Part shown: positions 8,471 through 16,675 of the stretch, piece after piece
Layout: the number at the start of each line of letters is the position of its first letter
How positions within the stretch are numbered: the first letter of the stretch is position 1
DNA from: Mesorhizobium sp. dw_380
GTDB taxonomy: Bacteria; Pseudomonadota; Alphaproteobacteria; Rhizobiales; Rhizobiaceae
DNA length: 43,520 bases
Reading direction: 5' to 3'
Assembly (NCBI RefSeq): GCF_018588885.1
Contig: NZ_JAFFIW010000048.1
Location: 1-43,520, forward strand
Notes under the pieces: model-generated
Told to the model about the DNA's origin: nothing
Databases searched by the model: none
Seen by the model: the letters and a program-made list of their open reading frames with translations, nothing else
Made by a program: the position numbers and the translations under genes

Positions 8471-9937
8471 ATGCCGCACGCCACGCCCAAGCTCAATGCC
8501 TTTCCCGTCTTCGTGCGGGTCGAGGGCGAAGCCGTGGCCATCGTCGGCGGCGGCGAGGAGGCATTGGCCAAGGCGCGGCTGATCGGACAGTCGAGTGCGG
8601 TCCTTCGCATCATCGCTGAGAACGCCGAACCGGATTTGCTTATCTTCATCGCTCAGTCCGGCGCGAGCCATGTTGCGGTGGCTTATGACGCCTCGCAGCT
8701 CGAAGGCGCGGTCATGGTGTTTGCCGCCAGCGGCAACGAGGAACTCGACCGCCGCGTCGCGGCCGACGCGCGCCGGCTGGGAATTCCGGTCAATGCCGTC
8801 GACCGGCCGGAGCTCTGCGATTTCTTCACCCCGGCGCTGGTCAACCGCGCACCGGTCGCTATCGCCATCGGCACAGAAGGCGCCGGTCCGGTGCTTGCCC
8901 AGATGTTGCGCAGCCGCATCGATCAGATGCTGTCGCCGTCGTTAGGTTCGCTGGCGATGCTCGCTGCTTCGTTGCGGGGTGCCGTCGAGAAATTGCTGCC
9001 GAAAGGCAATGCCCGCCGCCGTTTCTGGAGCAGTTTTTTCCAGGGTGCTCCGGCCCGAGCCGTCGAGGCCGGGCAACTGTTGCACGCGCATGATGTTGCC
9101 GTTGACTTGTTGCTGTCGAACGCGCCTGCTTCCGGCCATATTGCGCTCGTCGGTGCTGGTCCTGGCGCCGAGGACCTTTTGACCCTTCGTGCCCATCGCC
9201 TGCTGATGGAGGCCGATGTCATCGTCCATGACGCGCTGGTCCCGGAGGCGGTCGTCGCCATGGGCCGCCGCGATGCCGAGCGCCTGCCGGTCGGAAAACG
9301 CAAGGGCTGCCACACCAAGAGCCAGGCCGAAATCAATGCGCTGCTGGTCGAACTTGGCCGCCAGGGCAAGCGCGTGGTACGGCTGAAGTCGGGCGATCCG
9401 CTGGTGTTCGGCCGGGCCGGCGAGGAGATGGCGGCACTTCGCGATGCCGGCATTGCCTATGAGGTGGTTCCGGGCGTTACCGCTGCCTTTGCCGCCGCTG
9501 CCGATTTCGAATTGCCGCTCACCCTGCGCGGCGTGTCGTCGTCGATGGTCTTCACCACCGGTCATGACCTCAAGGGCAATTCATTGCCCGATTGGGCCAA
9601 GCTCGCGATTTCCGGCGCCACGGTTGCCGTCTATATGGGTCGCTCGGTCGCGGCCGAGGTTGCCGGCCGGCTGATCGAAGCCGGCCTGTCGCCGGATACG
9701 GCGGTCGCCGTGGTCGAGAATGCCAGCCTTGCCAACCGCCGCCGTTTCCACGGCACGCTTGCCGACCTGCCGTCGCTGGAGGCACGCGCCGATCTTTCCG
9801 GGCCGGTCATGACCATCATCGGCGATGCCGTTGCCGGCGCCAATTTTGAACGATCCGAGCCGCTCGCGGCACATCGGCATGAAGATTTGGGGCATGAAGG
9901 CGCGGTCAAAGCCGCCTCTGAGAGAGTTCAGCCATGA
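8471..9937 (+). CDS. cysG: Siroheme synthase (CysG)
   Basis: A multifunctional siroheme synthase of 488 residues. The N-terminal part (about 1-215) is the precorrin-2 dehydrogenase/sirohydrochlorin ferrochelatase module, with the NAD-binding VAIVGGGEEALAKARL near 22-37. The C-terminal part (about 220-465) is the uroporphyrinogen-III methyltransferase, with LVGAGPGAEDLLTLRA, KRKGCH and a late VVENAS segment. It makes siroheme for the sulfite reductase encoded two genes downstream. ATG 8471 gives a length near that of E. coli CysG (457), but its binding site is weak. Its TGA overlaps the ATG of the next gene, showing translational coupling. Confidence 0.93.
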   Translation: MPHATPKLNAFPVFVRVEGEAVAIVGGGEEALAKARLIGQSSAVLRIIAENAEPDLLIFIAQSGASHVAVAYDASQLEGAVMVFAASGNEELDRRVAADARRLGIPVNAVDRPELCDFFTPALVNRAPVAIAIGTEGAGPVLAQMLRSRIDQMLSPSLGSLAMLAASLRGAVEKLLPKGNARRRFWSSFFQGAPARAVEAGQLLHAHDVAVDLLLSNAPASGHIALVGAGPGAEDLLTLRAHRLLMEADVIVHDALVPEAVVAMGRRDAERLPVGKRKGCHTKSQAEINALLVELGRQGKRVVRLKSGDPLVFGRAGEEMAALRDAGIAYEVVPGVTAAFAAAADFELPLTLRGVSSSMVFTTGHDLKGNSLPDWAKLAISGATVAVYMGRSVAAEVAGRLIEAGLSPDTAVAVVENASLANRRRFHGTLADLPSLEARADLSGPVMTIIGDAVAGANFERSEPLAAHRHEDLGHEGAVKAASERVQP

Positions 9938-10227
9938 AGATACTGACCGCCAACCGCCTGAGCGATGGCATTGCCGTCTGGTATGCCGATGGCGGCTGGG
10001 CCGAGGCGGTGGGTCAGGCGGACCTTGCCCATGACAAGGCAGCGGAAGATCGCCTGGAGGCGATCGGCGCAAAGGCCTATGCCGACAATGAAGTGGTCGA
10101 CGTCAATCTGATCGACGCGGATATCGTCGACGGCGTCGTAGAGCCGGTGCGGCTGCGCGAAAAAATCCGCGCCGCGGGCCCGACCATCCGCGGTGACCTT
10201 GGCAAGCAGGCCGAGCAGGCAGCATAG
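9934..10227 (+). CDS. DUF2849 domain-containing protein
   Basis: A 97-residue protein matching the small DUF2849 family, known to me only from the cys clusters of alphaproteobacteria. It begins MKILTANRLSDGIAVWY and contains the conserved-looking VVDVNLIDAD. No catalytic residues are recognisable. Its ATG overlaps the cysG stop (ATGA) and it precedes the sulfite reductase by 46 bases, so a role in sulfite reduction, for example electron transfer or assembly, is inferred only from position. Confidence 0.85.
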   Translation: MKILTANRLSDGIAVWYADGGWAEAVGQADLAHDKAAEDRLEAIGAKAYADNEVVDVNLIDADIVDGVVEPVRLREKIRAAGPTIRGDLGKQAEQAA

Positions 10228-10273
10228 CCAGGATATCAAGCGAAACGGGCGGACACGCCCTGAAAGACGAAGC

Positions 10274-11944
10274 ATGTACCGTTACGATGAGTTCGATCAC
10301 GATTTTGTCCAGGCCCGCGTCGCCGAGTTCAGCGACCAGGTCCAGCGCCGGCTGTCCGGCGAGATCACAGAAGACCAGTTCCGGCCGCTCCGGCTGATGA
10401 ACGGCGTCTATCTCCAGCTGCACGCCTACATGCTGCGCATCGCGGTGCCCTATGGCACGTTGAACAGCAAGCAGTTGCGCATGCTCGGCCACATCGCCCG
10501 CAAATACGACAAGGGCTACGGCCATTTCACCACGCGCCAGAACATCCAGTTCAATTGGCCGGCACTGTCGGACATTCCGGCGATCCTGGCCGATCTCGCA
10601 AGTGTGGAGATGCACGCCATCCAGACCAGCGGCAACTGCATCCGCAACGTCACTGCCGATCACTTTGCCGGGGCTGCCGCCGACGAGGTCGCCGATCCGC
10701 GCCCCTACGCGGAAATCCTGCGCCAATGGTCGTCGGTGCATCCGGAATTCTCGTTCCTGCCCAGAAAATTCAAGATCGCGGTGACCGGTGCGGAGCGTGA
10801 CCGCGCCGCCATCCAGACGCATGACATCGGCCTGCATCTGAAGAAGAACGCCGCCGGCGAGCTTGGCTTTGCCGTCTATATCGGCGGTGGACAGGGCCGC
10901 ACGCCGATGGTGGCGAGGAAGATCCGCGACTTCCTGCCGGAAGCCGATCTTCTGTCCTACTGCACGGCGATCCTGCGCGTTTACAATCTCTATGGCCGCC
11001 GTGACAACAAATACAAGGCGCGTATCAAGATCCTGGTCCACGAGACCGGCGTTGAGGAAATCACCCGCCAGGTCGAAGCCGAGTGGCAGGAGTTGAAGGA
11101 CGCCGAGCTGAAGCTGCCGGATGCCGACATCCGCGCCATCGAGGCCTATTTCGCGCCGCCGGAACTGACCGGGCGGCCGGACGGCGACGAGGCCGTCAAG
11201 CTGGCGCGCCTCGATTCCAAGGGATTCTCGGAGTGGCTCGACCAGAACGTGGTGACGCACCGCCATCCCGACTACGCGGCGGTGACGATCTCGCTCAAGG
11301 GCATCGGCGAGGTGCCTGGCGACGCTTCTGACAGCCAGATGGAGGCGGTCGCCGACATCGCCGAAAAATACGCCTTCGACGAGCTTCGCGTCAGCCATGA
11401 GCAGAACCTGATCCTGCCGCATGTGGCGAGAGCCGACCTCAAAGCTGTCTACGACGCGCTGGTCGACATCGAGCTGGCGACGGCCAATTCCAATTTGATA
11501 TCGGACATCATCTCGTGCCCGGGGCTCGACTATTGCGCGTTGGCCACCGCACGCTCGATCCCGATCGCGCAGGAAATCTCGCGCCGTTTCGCCTCGCTGG
11601 AGCGACAGCGCGAGATCGGCGAACTGAAGCTCAAGATTTCCGGCTGCATCAATGCCTGCGGCCATCACCATGTCGGCCATATCGGCATCCTCGGGGTCGA
11701 GAAGAAGGGCTCCGAGCTCTACCAGGTGACGCTGGGCGGCTCGGCCGACGAGAACACGTCGGTCGGCGAGATCATCGGCCGCGGCTTCTCATCGGAGGAG
11801 ATCACCGATGCCATCGAGCAGATCGTCGACACCTATCTCGGCCTTCGGCTCAACCCGCAGGAAAAATTCATCGACGCCTACCGCCGTGTCGGTCCCGCGC
11901 CGTTCAAGGAGGCGCTCTATGCTGGCGAAGCCAAGGCCGCTTGA
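10274..11944 (+). CDS. cysI: Nitrite/sulfite reductase, hemoprotein (CysI-like)
   Basis: A 556-residue siroheme and 4Fe-4S reductase that carries out the six-electron reduction of sulfite to sulfide. The cluster/siroheme ligands are visible as Cys415-x5-Cys421 in CPGLDYC and Cys458-x3-Cys462 in GCINAC. The two duplicated ferredoxin-like halves are recognisable by GHFTTRQNIQFNW early on and LRVSHEQNLILP in the second half. Sequence alone does not fully separate nitrite from sulfite reductases; the neighbours cysG and cysH favour sulfite. No flavoprotein subunit (CysJ) is present, so ferredoxin or another donor is likely. It overlaps cysH by 26 bases. Confidence 0.92.
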   Translation: MYRYDEFDHDFVQARVAEFSDQVQRRLSGEITEDQFRPLRLMNGVYLQLHAYMLRIAVPYGTLNSKQLRMLGHIARKYDKGYGHFTTRQNIQFNWPALSDIPAILADLASVEMHAIQTSGNCIRNVTADHFAGAAADEVADPRPYAEILRQWSSVHPEFSFLPRKFKIAVTGAERDRAAIQTHDIGLHLKKNAAGELGFAVYIGGGQGRTPMVARKIRDFLPEADLLSYCTAILRVYNLYGRRDNKYKARIKILVHETGVEEITRQVEAEWQELKDAELKLPDADIRAIEAYFAPPELTGRPDGDEAVKLARLDSKGFSEWLDQNVVTHRHPDYAAVTISLKGIGEVPGDASDSQMEAVADIAEKYAFDELRVSHEQNLILPHVARADLKAVYDALVDIELATANSNLISDIISCPGLDYCALATARSIPIAQEISRRFASLERQREIGELKLKISGCINACGHHHVGHIGILGVEKKGSELYQVTLGGSADENTSVGEIIGRGFSSEEITDAIEQIVDTYLGLRLNPQEKFIDAYRRVGPAPFKEALYAGEAKAA

Positions 11945-12683
11945 CCGTATCGTCGATGTCGATGACGGCGTCGCCGCCAAGGCGGCGGGGCTCGACGCGC
12001 TCTATGGTCATCTGAAGCCGCTCGAGATCATCGAACGCGCGGCGCGCGACCTGTTTCACGACGAGATCGCGGCCGTGTCGTCCTTCGGCGCGGACTCGGC
12101 GGTGCTGCTGCACATGATCTCCGAGATCGACCGGTCACTCCCTGTCATCTTCCTCGACACCGGCAAGCATTTCGAGGAGACGCTCGGCTACCGCGACGCG
12201 CTTGCCGCCGATTTCGGACTGACCAATATAAGGGTGATCAAGCCTGAGGAAGCGGCGCTCGAACGGATCGACCCGACGGGTAACCTTCACCAGAGCGACA
12301 CCGACGCCTGCTGCGACGTCCGCAAGGTCGAGCCGCTGGCGCGTGGCGTCGCGCCCTTCCGCGCCTGGTTGACCGGCCGCAAGCGCTTCCAGGCTTCGAC
12401 ACGGTCAGCGCTGCCGGTGTTCGAGGCGGTCGGCCCGCGCATCCGCATCAATCCGCTGGCGCATTGGACGACTTCGGACCAGGCCGACTATATGCGCGCG
12501 CATGCGCTGCGCGAAAATCCGCTGGTTGCCTATGGCTATCTGTCGATCGGCTGCTTCCCGTGCACACAGCCGGTGCAGCCGGGCGAGGACGCGCGCAGCG
12601 GCCGCTGGGCCGGTCATGCCAAGACCGAGTGCGGCATTCACCTGTCGGGACTGGAGAAGTCGCTGACCGATGCATCACTATAG
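11919..12683 (+). CDS. cysH: Phosphoadenylyl-/adenylyl-sulfate reductase (CysH)
   Basis: A 254-residue reductase that converts activated sulfate to sulfite with thioredoxin. The nucleotide-binding SSFGADS is at 54-60. The paired cysteines Cys131-Cys132 and Cys212-x2-Cys215 are the 4Fe-4S ligands of the APS-reducing type, absent from the PAPS-only enzyme of E. coli. The catalytic Cys238 lies in ECGIH. APS is therefore the likely substrate. ATG 11919 is supported by AAGGAGG six bases upstream, located inside the end of cysI. It feeds sulfite to CysI. Confidence 0.93.
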   Translation: MLAKPRPLDRIVDVDDGVAAKAAGLDALYGHLKPLEIIERAARDLFHDEIAAVSSFGADSAVLLHMISEIDRSLPVIFLDTGKHFEETLGYRDALAADFGLTNIRVIKPEEAALERIDPTGNLHQSDTDACCDVRKVEPLARGVAPFRAWLTGRKRFQASTRSALPVFEAVGPRIRINPLAHWTTSDQADYMRAHALRENPLVAYGYLSIGCFPCTQPVQPGEDARSGRWAGHAKTECGIHLSGLEKSLTDASL

Positions 12684-12712
12684 GGTATGCTGATATCCAG
12701 CCGGCCTGCGAA

Positions 12713-12738
12713 CGGCGACCTCCACCCGGAGGCCGCCG
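12713..12738 (+). other. Hairpin between cysH and the DUF934 gene
   Basis: CGGCG-A-CCTCC pairs with GGAGG-C-CGCCG around an ACCC loop: ten pairs with one mismatch. There is no T-run, so it is more likely a processing or stability element than a terminator; the downstream gene should still be co-transcribed. Confidence 0.35.
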
Positions 12739-12794
12739 GCTTTGCGCGGAAGGGACTTTCAGCGGACTTGGATCTTGGGGCTTTAGGAATTTTG

Positions 12795-13328
12795 ATGACT
12801 GAAACGACGACACCGGAGCCCCGCCTCTGGACCCCGGAGGGTTTTCGCGAGGACGAGTGGTCTCATGCCGAAAGCGCTGACGCGCTGTCGGGCAATGGCC
12901 GCTTCATCCTGCCGCTGCAGGCGTTCCTCGATCTCGAGCCGGAGGTGCGCCGGTCCGCCAAAGAGCGGCTCGGCGTCTTGCTGCTGCCCGGCGATCAGCT
13001 CGAGAAGATCGCCGACCTGCTTGACCAACTGTCGCTGGTAGCGCTCGCGTTCCCGGCCTTCAGCGACGGCCGCTCCTTCTCCAAAGGCGAATTGCTGCGC
13101 AGCCGCTATCATTTCGAAGGCGCGGTGCGCGCCACCGGGCAGGTTCTCGTCGACCAGCTGCCGCACATGCTGCGCCTGGGCTTCGACGAGTTCGAGATTT
13201 CGAATCCGGTGTTGTTGAAGCGTCTCGAAGAGGGTCGCACCGGCGGCTTGGGGCTCTACTACCAGCCGACCGCCGTATCGGAGCCCAAAGGCCCGAAATA
13301 TCCCTGGCGGCGCCTTCGCAACAGCTGA
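12795..13328 (+). CDS. DUF934 domain-containing protein
   Basis: A 177-residue protein of the DUF934 family, which is regularly found directly after cysH or sulfite reductase genes in proteobacteria. It contains the FPAFSDGRSFSKGELLRSRY block and a LPHMLRLGFDEFEI segment, both of which I associate with the family. Its biochemical role is not established; a part in sulfite reduction is inferred from linkage. I chose ATG 12795 because AGGA lies about seven bases upstream; the open frame back to 12687 has no such site. It is probably the last gene of the cluster. Confidence 0.87.
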   Translation: MTETTTPEPRLWTPEGFREDEWSHAESADALSGNGRFILPLQAFLDLEPEVRRSAKERLGVLLLPGDQLEKIADLLDQLSLVALAFPAFSDGRSFSKGELLRSRYHFEGAVRATGQVLVDQLPHMLRLGFDEFEISNPVLLKRLEEGRTGGLGLYYQPTAVSEPKGPKYPWRRLRNS

Positions 13329-13623
13329 CGCGGCGGTAATTGCGCGCGTCTTTACATCGGGATGGGCGTGGACGCGATGGCCGTCGTCGACCCGCGATCG
13401 CCGAAAAGGCGGCGGATATGATCAAGCTTGCCGCCTGACTGCTGGTCGAACCAATGATGCTGTTTTCATGTGCCACAGAGGCCCGCGGGACGACTTCGGC
13501 CGGCGCCGAGCGAAACTGGTCTTACCAATTGTGCAATTTGCGCTTTCCCTTTCGCCGTCCTGTCCTTAGGATAGGCCTATTATTTCGCGGCCCGAAATAA
13601 ATAGCCCAAGGGAGGAAACGGGA
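13329..13623. other. Intergenic region after the cys cluster
   Basis: This stretch of about 295 bases has no supported gene. Around 13400-13439 a frame ending AEKAADMIKLAA and a stop looks like a possible protein tail, but nothing upstream continues it. The right half carries the AT-rich palindrome described separately and probably the promoter of the DJ-1/PfpI gene. Confidence 0.3.
13580..13600. promoter_or_regulatory. Palindrome before the DJ-1/PfpI gene
   Basis: TTATTTCG and CGAAATAA form a perfect eight-base inverted repeat with a five-base spacer, 24 bases before the start codon of the DJ-1/PfpI gene. The 21-base size suits an operator for a dimeric repressor, or a short leader hairpin. 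Confidence 0.38.
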
Positions 13624-14244
13624 ATGGCTGGCAAGAAGATATTGATGCTCGTTGGCGAGTTCAGCGAGGAGTATGAGATTTTCGTCTTTGAACAGGCCAT
13701 GCATGCCGTCGGACACACCGTGCATGTCGTGTGCCCGGACAAGAAGGCGGGCGACGTCCTGAAGACCTCGCTGCACGATTTCGAAGGCCACCAGACCTAC
13801 ACGGAGAAGCCCGGCCACGACTACATCCTGAACAAGACGTTTTCCGAGGTGGACCCGGCTAAATACGACGCCGTCTACGCGGCGGGCGGGCGCGGACCGG
13901 AATACATCCGCATCGACAAGCGCGTGCAGGCGCTGGTGCGGCATTTCCACGAGGCCGGCAAGCCGATCTTCACCATTTGCCATGGCGTGCAGATCCTGAT
14001 CGCCGTCGATGGCGTGGTGCGTGGCAGGGAAGTGGCGGCACTGCATTATTGCGAGCCGGAGGTGACGCTGGCCGGCGGGATCTATATCGACGTCGCGCCG
14101 ACCGGCGCCCATGTCGACGGCAACCTGGTGTCGGCCAAGGGCTGGCCGGGCCTGTCCAATTTCATCCGCGAATGCCTGAAGGTGCTGGGCACCGAAATCC
14201 GCCATGGCGAAATCCTGATGCGCGACGAGCGCCAGGCAGCCTGA
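13624..14244 (+). CDS. DJ-1/PfpI family protein
   Basis: A 206-residue member of the DJ-1/PfpI superfamily (class I glutamine amidotransferase-like fold), which includes proteases, chaperones and deglycases. The likely nucleophile is Cys119 in FTICHGVQI, at the nucleophile elbow, followed by His120. An acidic Glu near 15-16 in GEFSEEYE is in the place of the family's conserved Glu. The AAGGRGPEYIR segment is typical. GGGAGGAAAC just before ATG 13624 is a strong binding site. It is preceded by a palindrome and followed by a hairpin. The exact activity is not determinable from sequence. Confidence 0.88.
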   Translation: MAGKKILMLVGEFSEEYEIFVFEQAMHAVGHTVHVVCPDKKAGDVLKTSLHDFEGHQTYTEKPGHDYILNKTFSEVDPAKYDAVYAAGGRGPEYIRIDKRVQALVRHFHEAGKPIFTICHGVQILIAVDGVVRGREVAALHYCEPEVTLAGGIYIDVAPTGAHVDGNLVSAKGWPGLSNFIRECLKVLGTEIRHGEILMRDERQAA

Positions 14245-14261
14245 ACAGGATTTTTGCTTCT

Positions 14262-14287
14262 GGCCGCCGCGCCGTGGCACGGCGGCC
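14262..14287 (+). terminator. Terminator candidate after the DJ-1/PfpI gene
   Basis: GGCCGCCG and CGGCGGCC form an eight-pair GC stem 17 bases after the stop codon. A T-rich stretch follows at some distance, so termination is plausible but not classic. Confidence 0.42.
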
Positions 14288-14302
14288 ATCGTTCTGCTTT
14301 CT

Positions 14303-14378
14303 TGTTTTGACGCAATTCCCCATGGAAAGCGCTACGCGCTTTTCCGGGGAAAACCGTTCACACTTTTCCTGGAATAGC
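14303..14378. repeat. Dispersed intergenic element, copy A
   Basis: This shares GACGCAATTCC, GAAAACCGTTCACAC and TTTTCCTGGAAT with copies at 31487-31558 and 43329-43432. Ends GCAATTCC and GGAATAGC are inverted (seven of eight), giving a long hairpin. It fills the space between two convergent genes. Confidence 0.75.
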
Positions 14379-15401
14379 CTAGACCGCCGCCCGTGCTTCG
14401 CGAAACGATACCAGCTTGCGGCGGTTTTCATCCCACAAAGCCAGTTTGACGCAGCGCAGGCTGTCGAGCAGCGTGATGCGACCGATGCCGCGCAGCTCCG
14501 GATAATCCCGCAGCACTTCCTGCAGCCTGTAGCCCGGCACTTTGGCGGAGAGGTGATGGACGTGGTGGACGCCGATGTTGCCGGTGAACCAGTTCAGTAC
14601 CGGCGGCAGGTCGTAGTAGGACGATCCGTGCAGGGCGGCATGCTGGAATTCCCAATCGTCATCCTTCGCCCATTCCGTCTCCTCGAACTGGTGCTGGACG
14701 TAGAACAGCCAGATGCCGGCGGAACCCGCCAGAATGACGATCGGCAGATGGACAACAAGGAATGCACCCGGCCCGATCGCCCAGATGAGGGCGGCCGCCG
14801 CGAGCACGATGGCAAGATTGGTGGTCATCGATGATACCCAGGGCGTCAGGCCGCCGCGCATCATGCCGATCGGCAGCCTTTGCGAGAAGATGAACAGCCA
14901 GATCGGGCCAAGCCCGAACATTACCAGCGGGTGGCGATAGAGACGGTAGGCGAGGCGCCCGCGCCAGGACAATTGGCGATATTCGGCAACCGTCAGCGTC
15001 CTGATGTCGCCCATGCCGCGCTCGTCGAGATTGCCGGCGCTGGCATGGTGTGTCGCATGGGCGCGCCGCCAGCAATCATAGGGCGTCAGCGTCAGGACGC
15101 CGAGCACGCGGCCGATCCAGTCGTCAGCGGCGCGGTTGGCGAAGAAGGAGCCATGGCCGCAATCGTGCTGGATCATGAAGATGCGCACCAGGAACCCGGC
15201 CGCCGGAAGGATCAGGATCAGACCCCACCAATGGCCGTAGGCATAGGCGGCCGAAGACAGCGCCCAGAGCGTGGCAAACGGAATGAGGGTGATGGCGAGT
15301 TCGACGGCGCTGCGTCGCCGGTCCGGCTTCTTGTAGCGCGCCAGAATCTTCAACCAGGCGCGCTTGCTGTTGGCGGCCGCATCGAGGGAAATCATGTTCA
15401 T
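14379..15401 (-). CDS. Fatty acid desaturase family protein
   Basis: A 340-residue membrane di-iron desaturase that introduces a double bond into an acyl chain. The three histidine boxes are present: HDCGHG at 79-84, HATHH at 115-119 and HHVHH at 279-283. Hydrophobic segments lie near 35-75, 160-180 and 205-245, giving the usual two membrane-spanning pairs with the histidines on the cytoplasmic side. It resembles omega-6/omega-3-type bacterial desaturases more than DesA front-end forms, but substrate and position cannot be assigned. ATG 15401 is used; ATG 15395 is an equal alternative, and neither has a clear binding site. The stop touches dispersed repeat copy A. Confidence 0.88.
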   Translation of the reverse strand: MNMISLDAAANSKRAWLKILARYKKPDRRRSAVELAITLIPFATLWALSSAAYAYGHWWGLILILPAAGFLVRIFMIQHDCGHGSFFANRAADDWIGRVLGVLTLTPYDCWRRAHATHHASAGNLDERGMGDIRTLTVAEYRQLSWRGRLAYRLYRHPLVMFGLGPIWLFIFSQRLPIGMMRGGLTPWVSSMTTNLAIVLAAAALIWAIGPGAFLVVHLPIVILAGSAGIWLFYVQHQFEETEWAKDDDWEFQHAALHGSSYYDLPPVLNWFTGNIGVHHVHHLSAKVPGYRLQEVLRDYPELRGIGRITLLDSLRCVKLALWDENRRKLVSFREARAAV

Positions 15402-15499
15402 CAGGAAGCATAGGCGGAGGCGCTGCCCTCGCGCAAGATAGCACTCACGCGAAATTACTGTGTGTAATTGTCGCGCGATAGAGAGAGCCTTGTGGGAGC

Positions 15500-15700
15500 C
15501 TACTGGCGTTGCCAGCCGGCTTCCTCGTTCTCGACCCGATCAAGGCGGTCGAGCAAATCCCTGAAACGGTCGGGAATGTCGGCTTCGATGCGGAAGGCGG
15601 GCAAGGTGCGCAGAAAGCGCGTCATTGCCTCGGCACCGAGCTGGCGCCGGACCTCCGTGGCGAGCCGTTTTCCCTTTTCAGCCTTGTTGCGGGTCTTCAT
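15500..15700 (-). CDS. Small hypothetical protein
   Basis: A 66-residue, highly charged protein starting MKTRNKAEKGKRLATEV and containing FRDLLDRLDRVENEE. No signal peptide, membrane segment or known domain is visible. I chose ATG 15700 because CAGGA lies about eight bases upstream; the frame extends to 15739 without a better site. Codon use and composition look like the neighbours. It diverges from grpE. I do not recognise the family, and reality of the gene is moderately supported. Confidence 0.55.
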   Translation of the reverse strand: MKTRNKAEKGKRLATEVRRQLGAEAMTRFLRTLPAFRIEADIPDRFRDLLDRLDRVENEEAGWQRQ

Positions 15701-15867
15701 TTCAAAAATCCTGTGTCGGCTCCCAAACTCCTCCGGCAAGGGAATGGTTCCCGCATCATACCTCTATGGCGAGCAAAGGCGGGAGTACGGTAAATTTTGA
15801 TTTAAAATCGAAGTGTCGTCGCATCATCGTTCTGGGCCCGGCCGAGGCCCTTCACGGTCGCTTACCC

Positions 15868-15896
15868 CTTGATTTTTGCCTGCCGAACCTCGATAT
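15868..15896 (+). promoter_or_regulatory. RpoH (sigma-32)-type promoter of grpE
   Basis: CTTGAT, 17 bases, CGATAT. This is close to the alphaproteobacterial RpoH pattern CTTGAA-N17-CCATAT and lies about 40 bases before the grpE start. It agrees with grpE being a heat-shock gene and resembles the promoter found before Hsp20 at 35552-35580. Confidence 0.55.
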
Positions 15897-15938
15897 CGGG
15901 CACAAAATCCAAACCATTCGAGATGACGGGAAACGGCG

Positions 15939-16571
15939 ATGAGCGACCAGGCAAAAGACGAACGCGCGCCCGATGAAGTCGAGGCGACCGAAGCCAATGC
16001 CGAACGCACGGAAGGCAGCGTCGATGGCGACTATGAAGCGCTTGTTCGGTTGCTGAAGGAAAATGAAGAGCTGAAGGACCGCGCTCTGCGCGTCGCGGCC
16101 GAGATGGAGAACCTGCGCCGCCGCACCGCACGCGACGTGCACGACGCGCGTACCTATGCAGTCGCGAACTTCGCCCGCGACATGCTGTCGGTGTCTGACA
16201 ATCTGCGCCGCGCACTGGATGCCATTCCGGCCGAGGCCAAGGCGTCGGAGGACGCCGGCTTCAAGGCGCTGATCGAAGGCGTCGACCTGACCGAGCGCGC
16301 CATGCTGTCGGCGCTGGAACGGCACGGGGTCAAGAAGCTTGCTCCCGAAGGCGAGAAGTTCGATCCCAACTTCCACCAGGCAATGTTCGAAGTGCCCAAT
16401 CCCGATGTTCCGGCCAACACCGTGGTCCAGGTCGTGCAGCCGGGCTATTCGATCGGCGAGCGGGTGCTTCGCCCGGCCATGGTCGGTGTCGCCAAGGGCG
16501 GCCCCAAGGTTGCCGCCGAGGCGCCGGTTGAGCCGGGGCCGGTCAATGAGCAGGCCGAGAAGGATGCGTAA
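15939..16571 (+). CDS. grpE: Nucleotide exchange factor GrpE
   Basis: A 210-residue GrpE, the cytoplasmic factor that releases ADP from DnaK. The N-terminal half is acidic and then coiled-coil (about 30-90, with LKENEELKDRALRVAAEMEN). The C-terminal beta domain contains FDPNFHQAMFEV and YSIGERVLRPAMVGVAK, the family hallmarks. A Pro/Ala tail ends it. GGGAAA precedes ATG 15939. An RpoH-type promoter lies upstream, and no hrcA gene is found directly upstream, unlike in many relatives as I remember them. Confidence 0.95.
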   Translation: MSDQAKDERAPDEVEATEANAERTEGSVDGDYEALVRLLKENEELKDRALRVAAEMENLRRRTARDVHDARTYAVANFARDMLSVSDNLRRALDAIPAEAKASEDAGFKALIEGVDLTERAMLSALERHGVKKLAPEGEKFDPNFHQAMFEVPNPDVPANTVVQVVQPGYSIGERVLRPAMVGVAKGGPKVAAEAPVEPGPVNEQAEKDA

Positions 16572-16577
16572 TTAAAG

Positions 16578-16666
16578 GCAGTAGGGGAGTAGGGAAAAAG
16601 GGAGTCCCACCAACCGCGCGGGTTCGTGTTAGACATACTGCCCTACTGCCCTATTCCCCTACTGCC
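16578..16666. repeat. 18-base inverted repeat between grpE and the TRIC gene
   Basis: GGCAGTAGGGGAGTAGGG (16578-16595) faces its complement at 16649-16666 with one mismatch. The right side also carries a small direct repeat of CTGCCCTA. In RNA this would fold as a long hairpin enclosing about 53 bases. It ends ten bases before the TRIC start codon. Confidence 0.6.
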
Positions 16667-16675
16667 TGGCCTTCC

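Noticed and set aside
10103..11680. Minus-strand open frame of 525 codons opposite cysI
   Set aside because: It mirrors the conserved sulfite reductase frame and shows no domain or binding site.
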